A DNA stretch of 64,000 nt, from contig NZ_RQUX01000006.1 of the NCBI RefSeq assembly GCF_003992115.1, positions 1 through 64,000 on the forward strand, written 5' to 3'. The position numbers and the translations under genes were made by a program. Below are positions 36,901 to 44,966 of the stretch, piece after piece. Under the pieces are notes generated by a model, which saw nothing but the letters and a program-made list of their open reading frames with translations, was not told the DNA's origin and did not search any database. This DNA comes from Veillonella ratti (GTDB taxonomy: Bacteria > Bacillota > Negativicutes > Veillonellales > Veillonellaceae). Numbering within the stretch: the first letter of the stretch is position 1; every line of letters begins with the position of its first letter.

Positions 36901-37762
36901 GGTTCAATTGGCGGAACAGGCTCCGGCCGTTAAGGAATCGATGGCGACGACTGAAAGGGATGAATCGAACGCTCAAAATAAGGTGATTCAGTCGGTGGCT
37001 CCGGCTGCGTCGGTTAAAGTGGGCTCGCCATCTTTTGGTATTGATTTTGATAAGGTAAGCTTCCGCTATGACGAGAGTGAGCCGTATATATATGAGAATT
37101 TATCACTTCATATCAAACCGGGTGAAAAAGTGGCCGTAGTAGGGCCGAGCGGCTCCGGCAAAACGACGCTCCTTACTATGTTGGAACGGTTCTACGATTA
37201 CGAAGGCCGGATTTCGTTGGGCGCCAAGGAGCTTAAATCGCTGTCATTGGCTGAGGCTCGCGAATACTATGGAGCCTTGACGCAGGATACTTATTTATTC
37301 CATGCATCGGTGGAAGATAATATTCGCTTGGCTAAACCCCGAGCAACGGCTGAGGAAATGGCAAAAGCCATTGAGTTTGCCGCTTTAACCGATTGGGTTA
37401 ATACGTTGCCAAACGGTCTTAAGACAATTATCGGCAGTGGCGGCAGCGGTGTGAGCGGCGGGCAGCGTCAGCGTATTGCACTCGCTCGTTTGTGGCTCCG
37501 CAACAGTCCGATTTTGTTGCTTGATGAACCATTGGAAGGGCTCGATCAATTGGTTCGCCAAGATATACAGAACTCCTTATACAGTCTTATGAAGGATAAA
37601 ACGGTTATCTATATTACTCACCATTTGGGCGGTTTGGAGAAGATGGATCGCATTCTATTCTTGGAAAACGGTCAGGTTGTAGAAGACGGTTCCTATGATG
37701 AATTGATGGCTAAACGCGGTGCCTTCTATGCGTATCGCAAGCTGTCCATGGAAACTGTTTAA
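33989..37762 (+). CDS. cydDC: Fused CydDC thiol-reductant ABC exporter
   Basis: A single polypeptide of 1,257 residues holding two complete ABC exporter halves. The CydD-like half (about 1-600) has Walker A GGSGAGKS (383-390), signature LSGGQRQR (486-493) and Walker B glutamate E511. The CydC-like half (about 670-1257) has GPSGSGKT (1052-1059), VSGGQRQR (1155-1162) and E1180. A low-complexity Ala/Thr-rich linker joins them. CydDC exports glutathione or cysteine and is needed to assemble cytochrome bd; the two subunits are usually separate genes. It starts with GTG after TTTAGGAGG. No cydAB is in the window, but haem genes precede it. Confidence 0.88.
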   Translation: MIVKTAREELIRFKGKAIGLGVFSLLGTLGIVGQAWFFAVLLEKTFFEGLPLDEVWSTVTWLITSVVLRMVATYCQEQTAGSLAELAKQDLRQKIWHHLLRLGPFTGERHGDVVHLMTDGLESVEAYIARYVPQMLYAMMIPLIMAIAIIDAAPWVAIILLITFPLIPFFMILIGKKAEAMNKEQWERMSFLSGHFLDVLQGIVTLKLFGRSEEQVDVIARLSAEFRDSTLRVLRVAFLSALVLELVSTISTALIAVYMGMALLYGHETFLPAFFVLLLAPEFYAPLRQLGAAFHTGMAGQVSLAKIDTFLALPIEEPKSGTVTAAALNTVEFKELSYAYGATGHQAHNTNEAEVSSEKAAVTYAVENINFTLRRGEKAMLVGGSGAGKSTLAHLLLRLMQPTKGEIVVDGVNLLDMEADFWRDQVTFVPQQPHLFRGTLRENITFGQPVSDDEVWAAVRDAEAETFVNSLPHGLDTMLGEGGLGLSGGQRQRIAIARAFIKQSPLIVLDEVTAHLDVATEQSLAKALERLMANKIVLLIGHRLQTMRWADTLLVLKQGHIVERGSFDELVAVDGYFSDLVKAGVGGTADVISDGVSHNGTAETALAGATETAIGTADAIGNSHTKPDVDIEKAVHPVIAAHAAPGATHIEVSEPTQHISTWNSLSRLFAVLGPARNSLWLSLLFSFLTVFMNVGLLTTSAWLITSAALRPELAALSLSIVGVRFFGISRAVCRYIERYVSHHMAFQGLYGLRVWFYKKLEPLMPAALHRLGSGDILGRIMADIETLQFFYLRVIIPPAGAVLLTVIGFYFLAQFSYQLVWLLAIVFILGAVVIPFIVYRHNALATDAALVYRSGIKDTVVESLAGIMDIITYKQEPRVTALVDRQFNDLTSAQHIVHRGTNIGDTLFLGLTQLTMVLGALIMIPLANGSQQEGIFIAVVAIALQSYFEALAPLTIAWYHGRESLAAMKRLVQLAEQAPAVKESMATTERDESNAQNKVIQSVAPAASVKVGSPSFGIDFDKVSFRYDESEPYIYENLSLHIKPGEKVAVVGPSGSGKTTLLTMLERFYDYEGRISLGAKELKSLSLAEAREYYGALTQDTYLFHASVEDNIRLAKPRATAEEMAKAIEFAALTDWVNTLPNGLKTIIGSGGSGVSGGQRQRIALARLWLRNSPILLLDEPLEGLDQLVRQDIQNSLYSLMKDKTVIYITHHLGGLEKMDRILFLENGQVVEDGSYDELMAKRGAFYAYRKLSMETV

Positions 37763-37814
37763 CACTTTGTAAAATAGCATACAGGGTATCCATGATATCA
37801 AGGGTATAATTTAC

Positions 37815-37852
37815 GACTGCCGGCTCGAAAGGGCTTGGCAGTCATTTTTTTA
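37815..37852 (+). terminator. Intrinsic terminator of cydDC
   Basis: GACTGCC (37815-37821) and GGCAGTC (37837-37843) form the stem, followed by A and seven T residues. Confidence 0.85.
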
Positions 37853-37950
37853 GAATAAATAATCAAGTTAAATGGACTCAATGGCGATAGAATCGAATTT
37901 TTTGAAAACTGTCGATATGCTATGTAGTTTTAAAATCGGGTGCGTTATGT

Positions 37951-37956
37951 TATAAT
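37951..37956 (+). promoter_or_regulatory. Extended -10 element before the 396-residue membrane protein
   Basis: TGTTATAAT provides a perfect extended -10 element. No convincing -35 is seen 17 bases upstream. The gene starts 37 bases downstream. Confidence 0.5.
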
Positions 37957-37992
37957 ATGGACTGAAAACGTGCTAAATCCATAGGAGGCGTT

Positions 37993-39183
37993 ATGAACAG
38001 TCTAGTCACGCGATTATTGGAATTGGCAGAATCGATGACAAAAGGAACACGCAAGAAAATCGCAGAGAAACCGGTCACGCCTGAGCAACAAATTGAGGCC
38101 GAACCTTGCGAAGCGAGCGAAACCGATTTATACGATCATCGTATTATCAGTGTTGAGGAAGATGCGATTAATCGCATTTTGAAAGCTCAATTGCGAAATC
38201 ACTGGTTATTTTATTCTGTTACCTTTGAGTTTGAAAATAACAATAAGGTCTACATGGGGATTATTACAACCCTCGGGACCGTTATTAATATAGAATTTAC
38301 CATCGAAGATTTTTGGTTTGACGACTATGCTTCGAGTTTTTCCATAAAATTGAATATGTCCGACGTCGATATGGGCGGCTTCATTATGAATACGATTGTT
38401 CATTTATTGGGCAATTGGAGCCTCAGCCTGTTGGGCACCTTCTTTAACCCCTTTGAAATTATCGGTGACGGGTCTACGGTGCGTTTTGAAAAAAAGGGTA
38501 TCATCCGTTTTGATTTGTCCCCGGACAGTCCGATTCGCCGTTTAATTTCTTGGCCGAACCGCTGTATGAATGCTAAAGGACCGGTTATCTTAATTAATGC
38601 CCGCTCGGAACAGTCTGTACTTCGTTTAGAATACTATGCCTTCCGCGATGAGGTGGAGACCTATAATATTCCGGAAGTGCCTGTGAAAACAAGCTGGGTT
38701 CGTTCCATTGACTTGGCAGCAGCGTTGTTATTGCCGATTGGTGTGTGGATCAGTTTTATCATCCTTCACCACTATTTGCCGGCAGAGACGATTGAATTCT
38801 CCTTTTCCACATATTTCCTTATTTCTCTGGGGATTTTGTGTATCAGTTTTATCGTCATGAACATTCCGCGCTATATTTATATGTATTTTGATTCCCGTAA
38901 AAAATGGCAAAGTGTCTTTGTACATAATAATATTAAGATTCAAATGCGTAAATTGCAGCGCCGTATTCAGATTCAACAGGTAGCGCTGAAGGGGAACGGG
39001 AAGGAAACCGATGCGGAAAGCCAGGCGAATATTCGCGACTTACTCTTGCAGATTCGTGATAAACGCTTTTTGGCACAGCGCCTTAAAATCGCTGATGAAG
39101 ACCGAGACCGTAAACAGAAAATTAAGTTTATTATTGCCTATATCGTATGTACCCTGTTGGAATGGATTTTGTTGATTCACTAG
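37993..39183 (+). CDS. Membrane protein of unknown function
   Basis: 396 residues, no family recognised. The N-terminal 235 residues look soluble (a charged start, then beta-rich sequence with repeated aromatic motifs such as FWFDDYASSFSIKLN). Two membrane helices follow (about 240-260 and 270-290), then a basic, coiled-coil-like stretch (about 305-370, rich in Q, R and K), and a last helix at the C-terminus (FIIAYIVCTLLEWILLI). The SD AGGAGGCG precedes ATG. It has its own extended -10 promoter and ends at a hairpin shared with the next small gene. Confidence 0.75.
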   Translation: MNSLVTRLLELAESMTKGTRKKIAEKPVTPEQQIEAEPCEASETDLYDHRIISVEEDAINRILKAQLRNHWLFYSVTFEFENNNKVYMGIITTLGTVINIEFTIEDFWFDDYASSFSIKLNMSDVDMGGFIMNTIVHLLGNWSLSLLGTFFNPFEIIGDGSTVRFEKKGIIRFDLSPDSPIRRLISWPNRCMNAKGPVILINARSEQSVLRLEYYAFRDEVETYNIPEVPVKTSWVRSIDLAAALLLPIGVWISFIILHHYLPAETIEFSFSTYFLISLGILCISFIVMNIPRYIYMYFDSRKKWQSVFVHNNIKIQMRKLQRRIQIQQVALKGNGKETDAESQANIRDLLLQIRDKRFLAQRLKIADEDRDRKQKIKFIIAYIVCTLLEWILLIH

Positions 39184-39191
39184 TTTTTATG

Positions 39192-39247
39192 ACACCTCCT
39201 TGTCGATACATTCTAAATGGAATGTATCTCAATAAGGAGGTGTTTTT
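39192..39247 (+). promoter_or_regulatory. Hairpin that pairs the yvrJ ribosome site, possibly also a terminator
   Basis: ACACCTCCTT (39192-39201) is exactly complementary to AAGGAGGTGT (39234-39243), and inside it GATACATTC (39205-39213) pairs with GAATGTATC (39220-39228). The Shine-Dalgarno of the YvrJ-like gene is fully buried. The stem is followed by TTTT, so it can also terminate transcription from the upstream gene. Confidence 0.8.
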
Positions 39248-39397
39248 ATGGAAGAAATTCTAACGGCGACGGCTAATTACGGATTCCCCATGGTGGTTGC
39301 GGCGTATTTATTGATTCGCCTGGAACACAAAATGGATTCCCTGAGTGCGTCGATTAATGAATTGGTTTTTACCTTAAGAACCTATGACCATAAGTAA
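39248..39397 (+). CDS. YvrJ family small membrane protein
   Basis: 49 residues: an opening MEEILTATANYGFPMVVAAY, one hydrophobic helix, then a charged amphipathic tail (RLEHKMDSLSASINELV). This matches the YvrJ family of small Firmicute proteins, which resemble BhlA/UviB-type holin-like peptides. The function is unknown. The perfect SD AAGGAGGTG is sequestered in a strong hairpin. A terminator follows 20 bases after the stop codon. Confidence 0.8.
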   Translation: MEEILTATANYGFPMVVAAYLLIRLEHKMDSLSASINELVFTLRTYDHK

Positions 39398-39418
39398 AAA
39401 AAATACGTACAAAAGTAA

Positions 39419-39461
39419 GAAGAACACGTTGCAGTGAATAGGCACTGTAGCGTGTTCTTTT
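39419..39461 (+). terminator. Intrinsic terminator of the yvrJ gene
   Basis: AAGAACACG pairs with CGTGTTCTT, with an inner CAGTG/CACTG stem, and the right arm runs into TTTTATAT. Confidence 0.85.
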
Positions 39462-39508
39462 ATATATTTACAAATTGATTTCGCAGAGTGAGATTACTAT
39501 ATAAAAAA

Positions 39509-39552
39509 TAGACACTAAGAGTACCTGTAAATAGAATACTCTTTAGTGTCTA
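39509..39552 (-). terminator. Intrinsic terminator of the DUF805 gene
   Basis: TAGACACTAA...GAGTA pairs with TACTC...TTAGTGTCTA with one bulged base. Read on the minus strand the stem is followed by TTTTTTAT. Confidence 0.8.
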
Positions 39553-39575
39553 AAATAAAATATAGGGTTTGATGT

Positions 39576-40133
39576 TTATCGTTGCTGTTCGTGATTAAGT
39601 GGACTTGCCACTCTTGCTCGTTGCGGGCGGGCTACTCGTTTCTGCGGCCAGATAGCCGGTAAGCCGTATTTGTTCGGTTTTGACGAACCGGGGATGACGA
39701 GTAGGATTAAATTTACAATCCAAATGAGTACAGCGAAGGCGGCACTGGTAGATTTAATCGGCAAGTACGGATAGGTGAAAGCGATGAATATACACCATAA
39801 AATACCTAGAACGCCGTGGAATGAAAAGTCTTGGAAGCGCCTTGCATAAAGTACGAAATAAAAGGACAAGAGGACCGAGTGGCCCAAAAAACTTAATATA
39901 CGGACACCCCAATAGGCAATGAGAATAACTACACTATCCATCATTGTGGCAATCATGGTGTTGAACAGTCCGACTACGATGGTCATGCCGATGAGGCCGA
40001 TTAAGAATTGTAATCGGTTCAAGCGCCCTTGCAGATATAATATTTTTATTTGCTTGACATAACCCCAACGGGTAATGGTAAAGGCGATAAGCCCCATTAC
40101 AAATGCTTGGCCTATGTTAAATAGAATATCCAT
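39576..40133 (-). CDS. DUF805 family membrane protein
   Basis: 185 residues with about five membrane helices. DUF805 hallmarks are present: GRLNRLQFLIGLIG, ARRFQDFSFHG and the late PGSSKPNKYGLP. The C-terminus is basic (RVARPQRARV). The function of the family is unknown. Start ATG follows AAAGGAAG. It is flanked by terminators and appears monocistronic. Confidence 0.85.
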   Translation of the reverse strand: MDILFNIGQAFVMGLIAFTITRWGYVKQIKILYLQGRLNRLQFLIGLIGMTIVVGLFNTMIATMMDSVVILIAYWGVRILSFLGHSVLLSFYFVLYARRFQDFSFHGVLGILWCIFIAFTYPYLPIKSTSAAFAVLIWIVNLILLVIPGSSKPNKYGLPAIWPQKRVARPQRARVASPLNHEQQR

Positions 40134-40236
40134 AAAATCTTCCTTTACTAGTAATAGAACTTCATTATTATATCATATTTAAATCTTTGACGCCATATAG
40201 GGCGTTTTTTTAACAAATTGCATAAAAATAAGCAAT

Positions 40237-40273
40237 AAAAAGACGTAGCAGGGAGAAACTGCTACGCCTTTTT
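40237..40273 (-). terminator. Terminator of the ECF S-component gene
   Basis: AAAAAG.CGTAGCAG and CTGCTACG.CTTTTT form a stem with one A/C mismatch and a 7-nt loop. Read on the minus strand it ends in TTTTTATT and follows the stop codon by about 75 bases. Confidence 0.8.
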
Positions 40274-40346
40274 AGAGAGAAAGGATTTATGAGATGGATA
40301 TATGTCAAAAGTTAATATGTATAAGGTATTAACTTTTAACAACGTA

Positions 40347-40856
40347 TTAACGGAGTATCTTGCGAAGGGCTTTCACCAGGAAGAGGGCCACTACGATACC
40401 GATACCGCTGGTTAAGAAGGAAGCCGGTAAATTACCTACGGCTACCATGAAGCTGTCCAATACGTATGCCCAAGCTACCAAATAGCCAAGGGCTGTCCAA
40501 ACGGCACCGACCAGCATGGCGCTCAAAAGACGGGCAAAGGTTGCTTCTCGAGCTTTTAACGGATTAGGACGAAAACCGACAATCATGTAGCCTACAACGA
40601 GACCGGAAATACCCTTGATTACGATGGAGAACAGGGTATAAGCTGAATGACCCATGACTAAGTCGAATAGACCTGAGCCGATGGCACCGGCAAGTCCGCC
40701 GTAGAGTCCGCCAAAGAGGGCTGAAATAGTAAATAGCGCAGCGGAACCAAGGTGAACCATGCCGCCACCGGGTAATGGAATAAGAAATGTGGTAGCTAAG
40801 GCACAGATAGCGGATAGCATACCGATATAAATAATATCTCGAACTGTTAAATTCAC
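40347..40856 (-). CDS. ECF transporter S component, probably for vitamin B6
   Basis: 169 residues with about six membrane helices. The sequence GGGMVHLGSAALFTISALFG and the glycine-rich GGLYGGLAGAIGSGLFDLVMG are typical of ECF S components of the riboflavin/pantothenate type. These bind a vitamin and pair with a shared EcfAAT energising module, not seen in this window. The gene follows the pyridoxal kinase gene with 55 bases between them on the same strand, so pyridoxine or a related B6 vitamer is the likely substrate (inference). It starts with GTG after GGGAGGT. Confidence 0.8.
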   Translation of the reverse strand: MNLTVRDIIYIGMLSAICALATTFLIPLPGGGMVHLGSAALFTISALFGGLYGGLAGAIGSGLFDLVMGHSAYTLFSIVIKGISGLVVGYMIVGFRPNPLKAREATFARLLSAMLVGAVWTALGYLVAWAYVLDSFMVAVGNLPASFLTSGIGIVVALFLVKALRKILR

Positions 40857-40871
40857 AACAAAGACCTCCCA

Positions 40872-40895
40872 AGACAGTCGCTTTAGTGACTGTCT
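40872..40895 (-). promoter_or_regulatory. Intergenic hairpin between pyridoxal kinase and S component
   Basis: AGACAGTC and GACTGTCT form an 8-bp stem just upstream of the S-component ribosome site on the minus strand. The T-run lies on the other strand, so it is not a terminator for this operon and may instead affect mRNA processing. Confidence 0.4.
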
Positions 40896-40911
40896 ATTTT
40901 TTATTTCAAAT

Positions 40912-41748
40912 TTATTTAATTAACGCGGTCAAACGGCCCAAGAGGCGTTCAAACAACAAGCCGTCACGCATGGAGCCAATGGTTTCGTGGGTGTATTTTA
41001 CGGCGTCGGTGGTAAAGTTGGCGGCGATTTCGGCGCTCTTTAAGGTGTCATAGCCCTGCATCAAAGCGCCGGTTAAGACAGCGGTGAAAATGTCGCCCGT
41101 ACCATGTGCTTTTACCGGCACAAGGTTGGTGCTTACCAATTGCAATTCATCGGTTTTGCCGTCGTACACAGCTACGATAGCTTCTGTCTGATGGGGTACA
41201 CCGGACATGATGACATGACGGGGACCTAATTCGTGAAGTTCTTTACAAAGCTGACGAATTTTAGCTTCATCCACTGTTTCCGGTTCATATTTATGACCCA
41301 AGAGGAAACTTGCTTCCGTGTAGTTAGGTTTAATAATATCTGCATGAGCAATGAGTTTGCGCATTTCCTGCACCATCGTGTCGTTATAAACGGAGTATAA
41401 TTTGCCGTCATCCGCCATGGCCGGATCGACGATGATTGGTTTATCTTGGCCAAAACGTTCAATTGCTTCGATTACGATGTGGATTTGTTCAGGGGAAGCG
41501 AGGAAACCGCTCTGAATAGCATCAAAGGTGATGCCGTTTTTTTCCCAGCAATCCATGAACGGACGAAGATGTTCGGAGAAGTCGACCATTTCATAGTTTG
41601 GGTATTCCAAGTGGTTGCACAGTAAAGCCGTTGGGAACGGTACCGCTTGGGAGCCGAAGGCGCTGAGGAGCGGCATGGCTACCGTAAGGGAACAACGACC
41701 AATGGAGCTCATATCTTGAATGGAAAGGACTACCGGAACTGGATTCAT
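40912..41748 (-). CDS. pdxY: Pyridoxal kinase
   Basis: 278 residues of the ribokinase-like pyridoxal kinase family, phosphorylating pyridoxal or pyridoxine with ATP. Visible are VLSIQDMSSIGRCSLTVAMP at the start, GFLASPEQ, the substrate region VDPAMADDGKLY, KPNYTEASFL and the anion-hole motif GTGDIFTAVLTG. Two in-frame ATGs lie 6 bases apart; 41748 has better spacing from AGAGG. It precedes the S-component gene. Whether pdxY or pdxK is the better name cannot be settled from sequence alone. Confidence 0.88.
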   Translation of the reverse strand: MNPVPVVLSIQDMSSIGRCSLTVAMPLLSAFGSQAVPFPTALLCNHLEYPNYEMVDFSEHLRPFMDCWEKNGITFDAIQSGFLASPEQIHIVIEAIERFGQDKPIIVDPAMADDGKLYSVYNDTMVQEMRKLIAHADIIKPNYTEASFLLGHKYEPETVDEAKIRQLCKELHELGPRHVIMSGVPHQTEAIVAVYDGKTDELQLVSTNLVPVKAHGTGDIFTAVLTGALMQGYDTLKSAEIAANFTTDAVKYTHETIGSMRDGLLFERLLGRLTALIK

Positions 41749-41989
41749 AAACATACCTCTTTTCTAAAAATAGGCTTACCAAAGGGCAAGCACGTTTGAT
41801 TTCGTTTGTATGAATAACATTTTAAAAAAATATGTGTCATATGTAAATATACAGAATTTATATTTTTGATAGGACAGATGGAAAGATGTATACAGAACAC
41901 ATGTACTAAATTGAGAATTACTGCATCGCAAATGACCACGACTCGTGTATAATATATATATATATATTATCAACTAAGGAGTGTGATGA

Positions 41990-42925
41990 TTGGTGGGTAC
42001 TTATTTATTTAAACGTCTAATCGGGGCCGTGGTTGTTATGTGGGCCATAATTACGATTACTTTTATGCTCATGCATGCCATCCCGGGTGGACCGTTTACG
42101 GAAGAAAAGAAATTGCCGCCTCAGATTAAGGCGACCATTGAAGCAACCTATCATTTGAATGATCCGGTCTGGGTTCAGTACACAGATTATATGAAGCATG
42201 TGGTGCAGTTTGATTTGGGACCGTCCTATAAGTACTTGGGCCGTTCCGTCAATGATATTATTGGCGAGTCGTTCCCCGTGTCGGCACAGCTGGGCCTTGG
42301 TGCCTTGGTGTTTGCTGTAATCGGCGGCGTGGCGGCCGGTATCGGCAGTGCCTTGAAGCCGAACACATGGTTGGACTATATTATAACCTTCGGATCTACC
42401 TTGGGGATTTCCGTGCCTACCTTTATTATCGGGGCACTTCTGGTATATTGGTTGGGCTTTGTGTGTCCGATTTTTCCGGTGGCTCTGTGGAAGGGGCCGG
42501 CCTATATGGTATTGCCGATTTTGACCTTAGGGGCACAGCCGATGGCATTTATTGCGCGACTTACCCGCTCCACCATGCTCGACGTCATGCAGCAGGAGTA
42601 TATTAAAACGGCACGGGCTAAAGGATTAAGCAATTGGGATGTTATTATGAAACATGCTTTGGGCAATGCCATTTTACCGGTATTAACCTATTTGGGGCCG
42701 CTGGCGGCGGCGTTGCTTACGGGTAGTTTCATCGTAGAAACAATTTTCGCCATTCCCGGGCTTGGTAAATATTTTGTAACATCCATCTATAATCGCGATT
42801 ATACGGTTATTTTAGGGGTTACCATTTTCTACAGTGCCCTCGTAGTAGGTTTTAACCTGTTGGTGGATTTATTGTATCCATTCGTAGATCCGCGCGTTAC
42901 TATGGAAGAGGAGGATAAGTCATGA
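41990..42925 (+). CDS. oppB: Oligopeptide/dipeptide ABC permease (OppB/DppB type)
   Basis: 311-residue inner-membrane permease with six helices and the OppB/DppB start LFKRLIGAVVVMWAIITITF...HAIPGGPF. The EAA-like coupling loop is QQEYIKTARAKGLSNWDVIMKHALGN, and the sequence ends FVDPRVT. It starts with TTG at 41990, with AAGGAG 8 bases upstream; GTG 41993 is an alternative. A TATAAT lies at 41948-41953, next to an (AT)n run. It is first in an operon with 4-bp ATGA overlaps. Confidence 0.92.
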   Translation: MVGTYLFKRLIGAVVVMWAIITITFMLMHAIPGGPFTEEKKLPPQIKATIEATYHLNDPVWVQYTDYMKHVVQFDLGPSYKYLGRSVNDIIGESFPVSAQLGLGALVFAVIGGVAAGIGSALKPNTWLDYIITFGSTLGISVPTFIIGALLVYWLGFVCPIFPVALWKGPAYMVLPILTLGAQPMAFIARLTRSTMLDVMQQEYIKTARAKGLSNWDVIMKHALGNAILPVLTYLGPLAAALLTGSFIVETIFAIPGLGKYFVTSIYNRDYTVILGVTIFYSALVVGFNLLVDLLYPFVDPRVTMEEEDKS

Positions 42926-43839
42926 AGCTAACCGACGATTTCTTGCCGTTGCGTGCTCATGGCACGACGGCCGATGTGACTGCCGAAGTGGTGTATCGTC
43001 CGCGTCCCAATGCGTGGCATCGCTTAAAAGAAAATAAATTGGCTCTCTTTGGGCTGTTCATTATTATATGCATGTTGTTATTGGCTATTGTAGGGCCATG
43101 GTTATCGCCGTATACCTATGCGGATCAGAATTTGGCGGAAGCCAATCAGGCTCCGTCGGCGGCGCATTGGTTCGGTACCGATACACTGGGCCGTGATTTA
43201 TATGTGCGCGTTGTGTATGGCGCTCGTATTTCCTTAGCTGTCGGTTTTGTGGCAGCGGCTATTAATCTCGTTATCGGCGTTATTTACGGTGGCGTAGCGG
43301 GCTTCTTCGGTGGCAAAGTAGACAGACTCATGATGAGTTTTGTAGATATTTTGTATGGCATTCCGCTGTTATTATATGTAATTTTGCTCATGGTGGTCTT
43401 ATCGCCGGGCTTAACCTCCATATTTATCGCTCTCGGTATCGCCTATTGGCTCACTATGGCGCGTATTGTACGCAGTCGTATTGTGACGCTAAAGAATGAA
43501 GAATATGTGCTCGCAGCGCGTTCTATGGGCGTGCCGGCGTCGCGTATTTTATTCCGTCATATGTTGCCGAACTGTGTGGGGCCGATCATCATTACTATGA
43601 CCTTGGCCATTCCGGAAGCAATTTTTACGGAAGCCTTTTTAAGCTTTATCGGTCTCGGTGTCAGTGCCCCTATGGCGAGCTGGGGGGTGCTTGCGGCGGA
43701 AGGGATTAACTCCATTCGTTCCTATCCGTTCCAATTGGTGGCGCCGGCCTTGGCCATTGCCATTACTATGCTGGGCTTTACATTCTTTGGGGACGGCCTT
43801 CGTAATGCCTTGGATCCGAAAGGAGAGGTGAAACGATGA
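42922..43839 (+). CDS. oppC: Oligopeptide/dipeptide ABC permease (OppC/DppC type)
   Basis: 305 residues. A soluble N-terminal tail leads into LFGLFIIICMLLLAIVGPWL, then HWFGTDTLGRDLYVRVVYGARISL, the classic OppC signature. The coupling loop is LAARSMGVPASRILFRHMLPN. It pairs with the upstream permease as the membrane channel. Start overlaps the stop of the previous gene by 4 bp, with GAGGAGGA as ribosome site. Confidence 0.93.
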   Translation: MKLTDDFLPLRAHGTTADVTAEVVYRPRPNAWHRLKENKLALFGLFIIICMLLLAIVGPWLSPYTYADQNLAEANQAPSAAHWFGTDTLGRDLYVRVVYGARISLAVGFVAAAINLVIGVIYGGVAGFFGGKVDRLMMSFVDILYGIPLLLYVILLMVVLSPGLTSIFIALGIAYWLTMARIVRSRIVTLKNEEYVLAARSMGVPASRILFRHMLPNCVGPIIITMTLAIPEAIFTEAFLSFIGLGVSAPMASWGVLAAEGINSIRSYPFQLVAPALAIAITMLGFTFFGDGLRNALDPKGEVKR

Positions 43840-44966
43840 GTTTAGTTACTATGGAAAATTTACGCGTAACCTTTCATACCTTTGCCGGTGATGTAGAGGT
43901 TGTACGCGATGTATCGCTTAATTTAGAGGCCGGGGAAGTGCTGGGCATCGTAGGTGAATCGGGCTGCGGTAAGTCTGTTACGGTACAGGCTTTAATGGGC
44001 TTATTGCCGCGAGATATTACTACGGTGAAGGCTGAGGCGCTTCAAGTGGCCGATACTGATTGTAAAAATTTCGGCGAAGCTTCATGGCGTAATTTGCGTG
44101 GCTCTTGTGTGGCTATGGTGTTTCAAGATCCTATGACGGCGCTGAATCCTATTTTATCTGTCGGCACGCAGCTGATTGAATCTATTAAGTTACGGGCCAA
44201 ACGAAGCAGGGAAACTTTGGGCGATGTGAAGGCGGAAGCAGCGGCATTACTCCAAAAAGTAGGCATTTCCGATCCGGACCGTCGTCTATCGCAGTATCCC
44301 CATGAACTTAGCGGCGGTATGCGGCAACGTGTGGTCATTGCCATGGCTTTAGCGGGCAAGCCGCGCTTATTATTGGCTGATGAGCCGACGACAGCTCTCG
44401 ATGTGACGACGGAGGCACAAATTTTATTGCTTCTAAAAGATTTAATAAAAACGGAACACATGGGACTTATTATTATTTCGCATAATTTGCGGGTCATCGC
44501 CCAAATGTGTGACCGTATGGCCGTTATGTATGCCGGTCAGATTGTGGAAGAAGGTACGGTGGAAGCTTTATTGGGAAACCCGCGCCATCCGTATTTACAA
44601 GGCCTTTTACAATCATTGCCGACTATGGCCACAACTAAATTGCAGGCTATCGGCGGTCAGCCGCCGGATTTATATAGTTTGCCGATGGGTTGTTCTTTTC
44701 ATCCCCGTTGCCCTAAAGCAATGCGAATTTGCGCACGGGAAATGCCACGATTGGAAGATAATTTACGCTGTTGGCTGGCTAAGGCTAAAATTACGCCGTG
44801 TCCTACGGTGTCGGGCGAATTACTGGAGAAATGTGATGCTTATTGTAATCGCTTAGCCGCCGCAAATGATGCTAAAGGGCAATCAGTTGAGGGCGAGCCT
44901 GCAACAGCAACCGCGCCTCTAGGGGCGACAAATAATACCAACGCAGAAGGGACGGTGAAATCATGA
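43836..44966 (+). CDS. oppD: Oligopeptide ABC ATPase (OppD/DppD type)
   Basis: 376 residues. Walker A GESGCGKS, signature LSGGMRQRV and Walker B LLLADEPTTALDV are intact. The C-terminal oligopeptide-transporter extension carries the cysteine pattern (CSFHPRCPKAMRIC) expected for an iron-sulphur or metal site in OppD/DppD-type ATPases. A 50-residue Ala/Thr-rich tail is longer than usual. Start overlaps oppC by 4 bp. Confidence 0.93.
   Translation: MSLVTMENLRVTFHTFAGDVEVVRDVSLNLEAGEVLGIVGESGCGKSVTVQALMGLLPRDITTVKAEALQVADTDCKNFGEASWRNLRGSCVAMVFQDPMTALNPILSVGTQLIESIKLRAKRSRETLGDVKAEAAALLQKVGISDPDRRLSQYPHELSGGMRQRVVIAMALAGKPRLLLADEPTTALDVTTEAQILLLLKDLIKTEHMGLIIISHNLRVIAQMCDRMAVMYAGQIVEEGTVEALLGNPRHPYLQGLLQSLPTMATTKLQAIGGQPPDLYSLPMGCSFHPRCPKAMRICAREMPRLEDNLRCWLAKAKITPCPTVSGELLEKCDAYCNRLAAANDAKGQSVEGEPATATAPLGATNNTNAEGTVKS

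Noticed and set aside
41941-41970. (AT)n run as a phase-variation tract for oppB
   Set aside because: The run is short and overlaps a -10 element, but nothing in a single sequence shows length variation and no -35 is visible.
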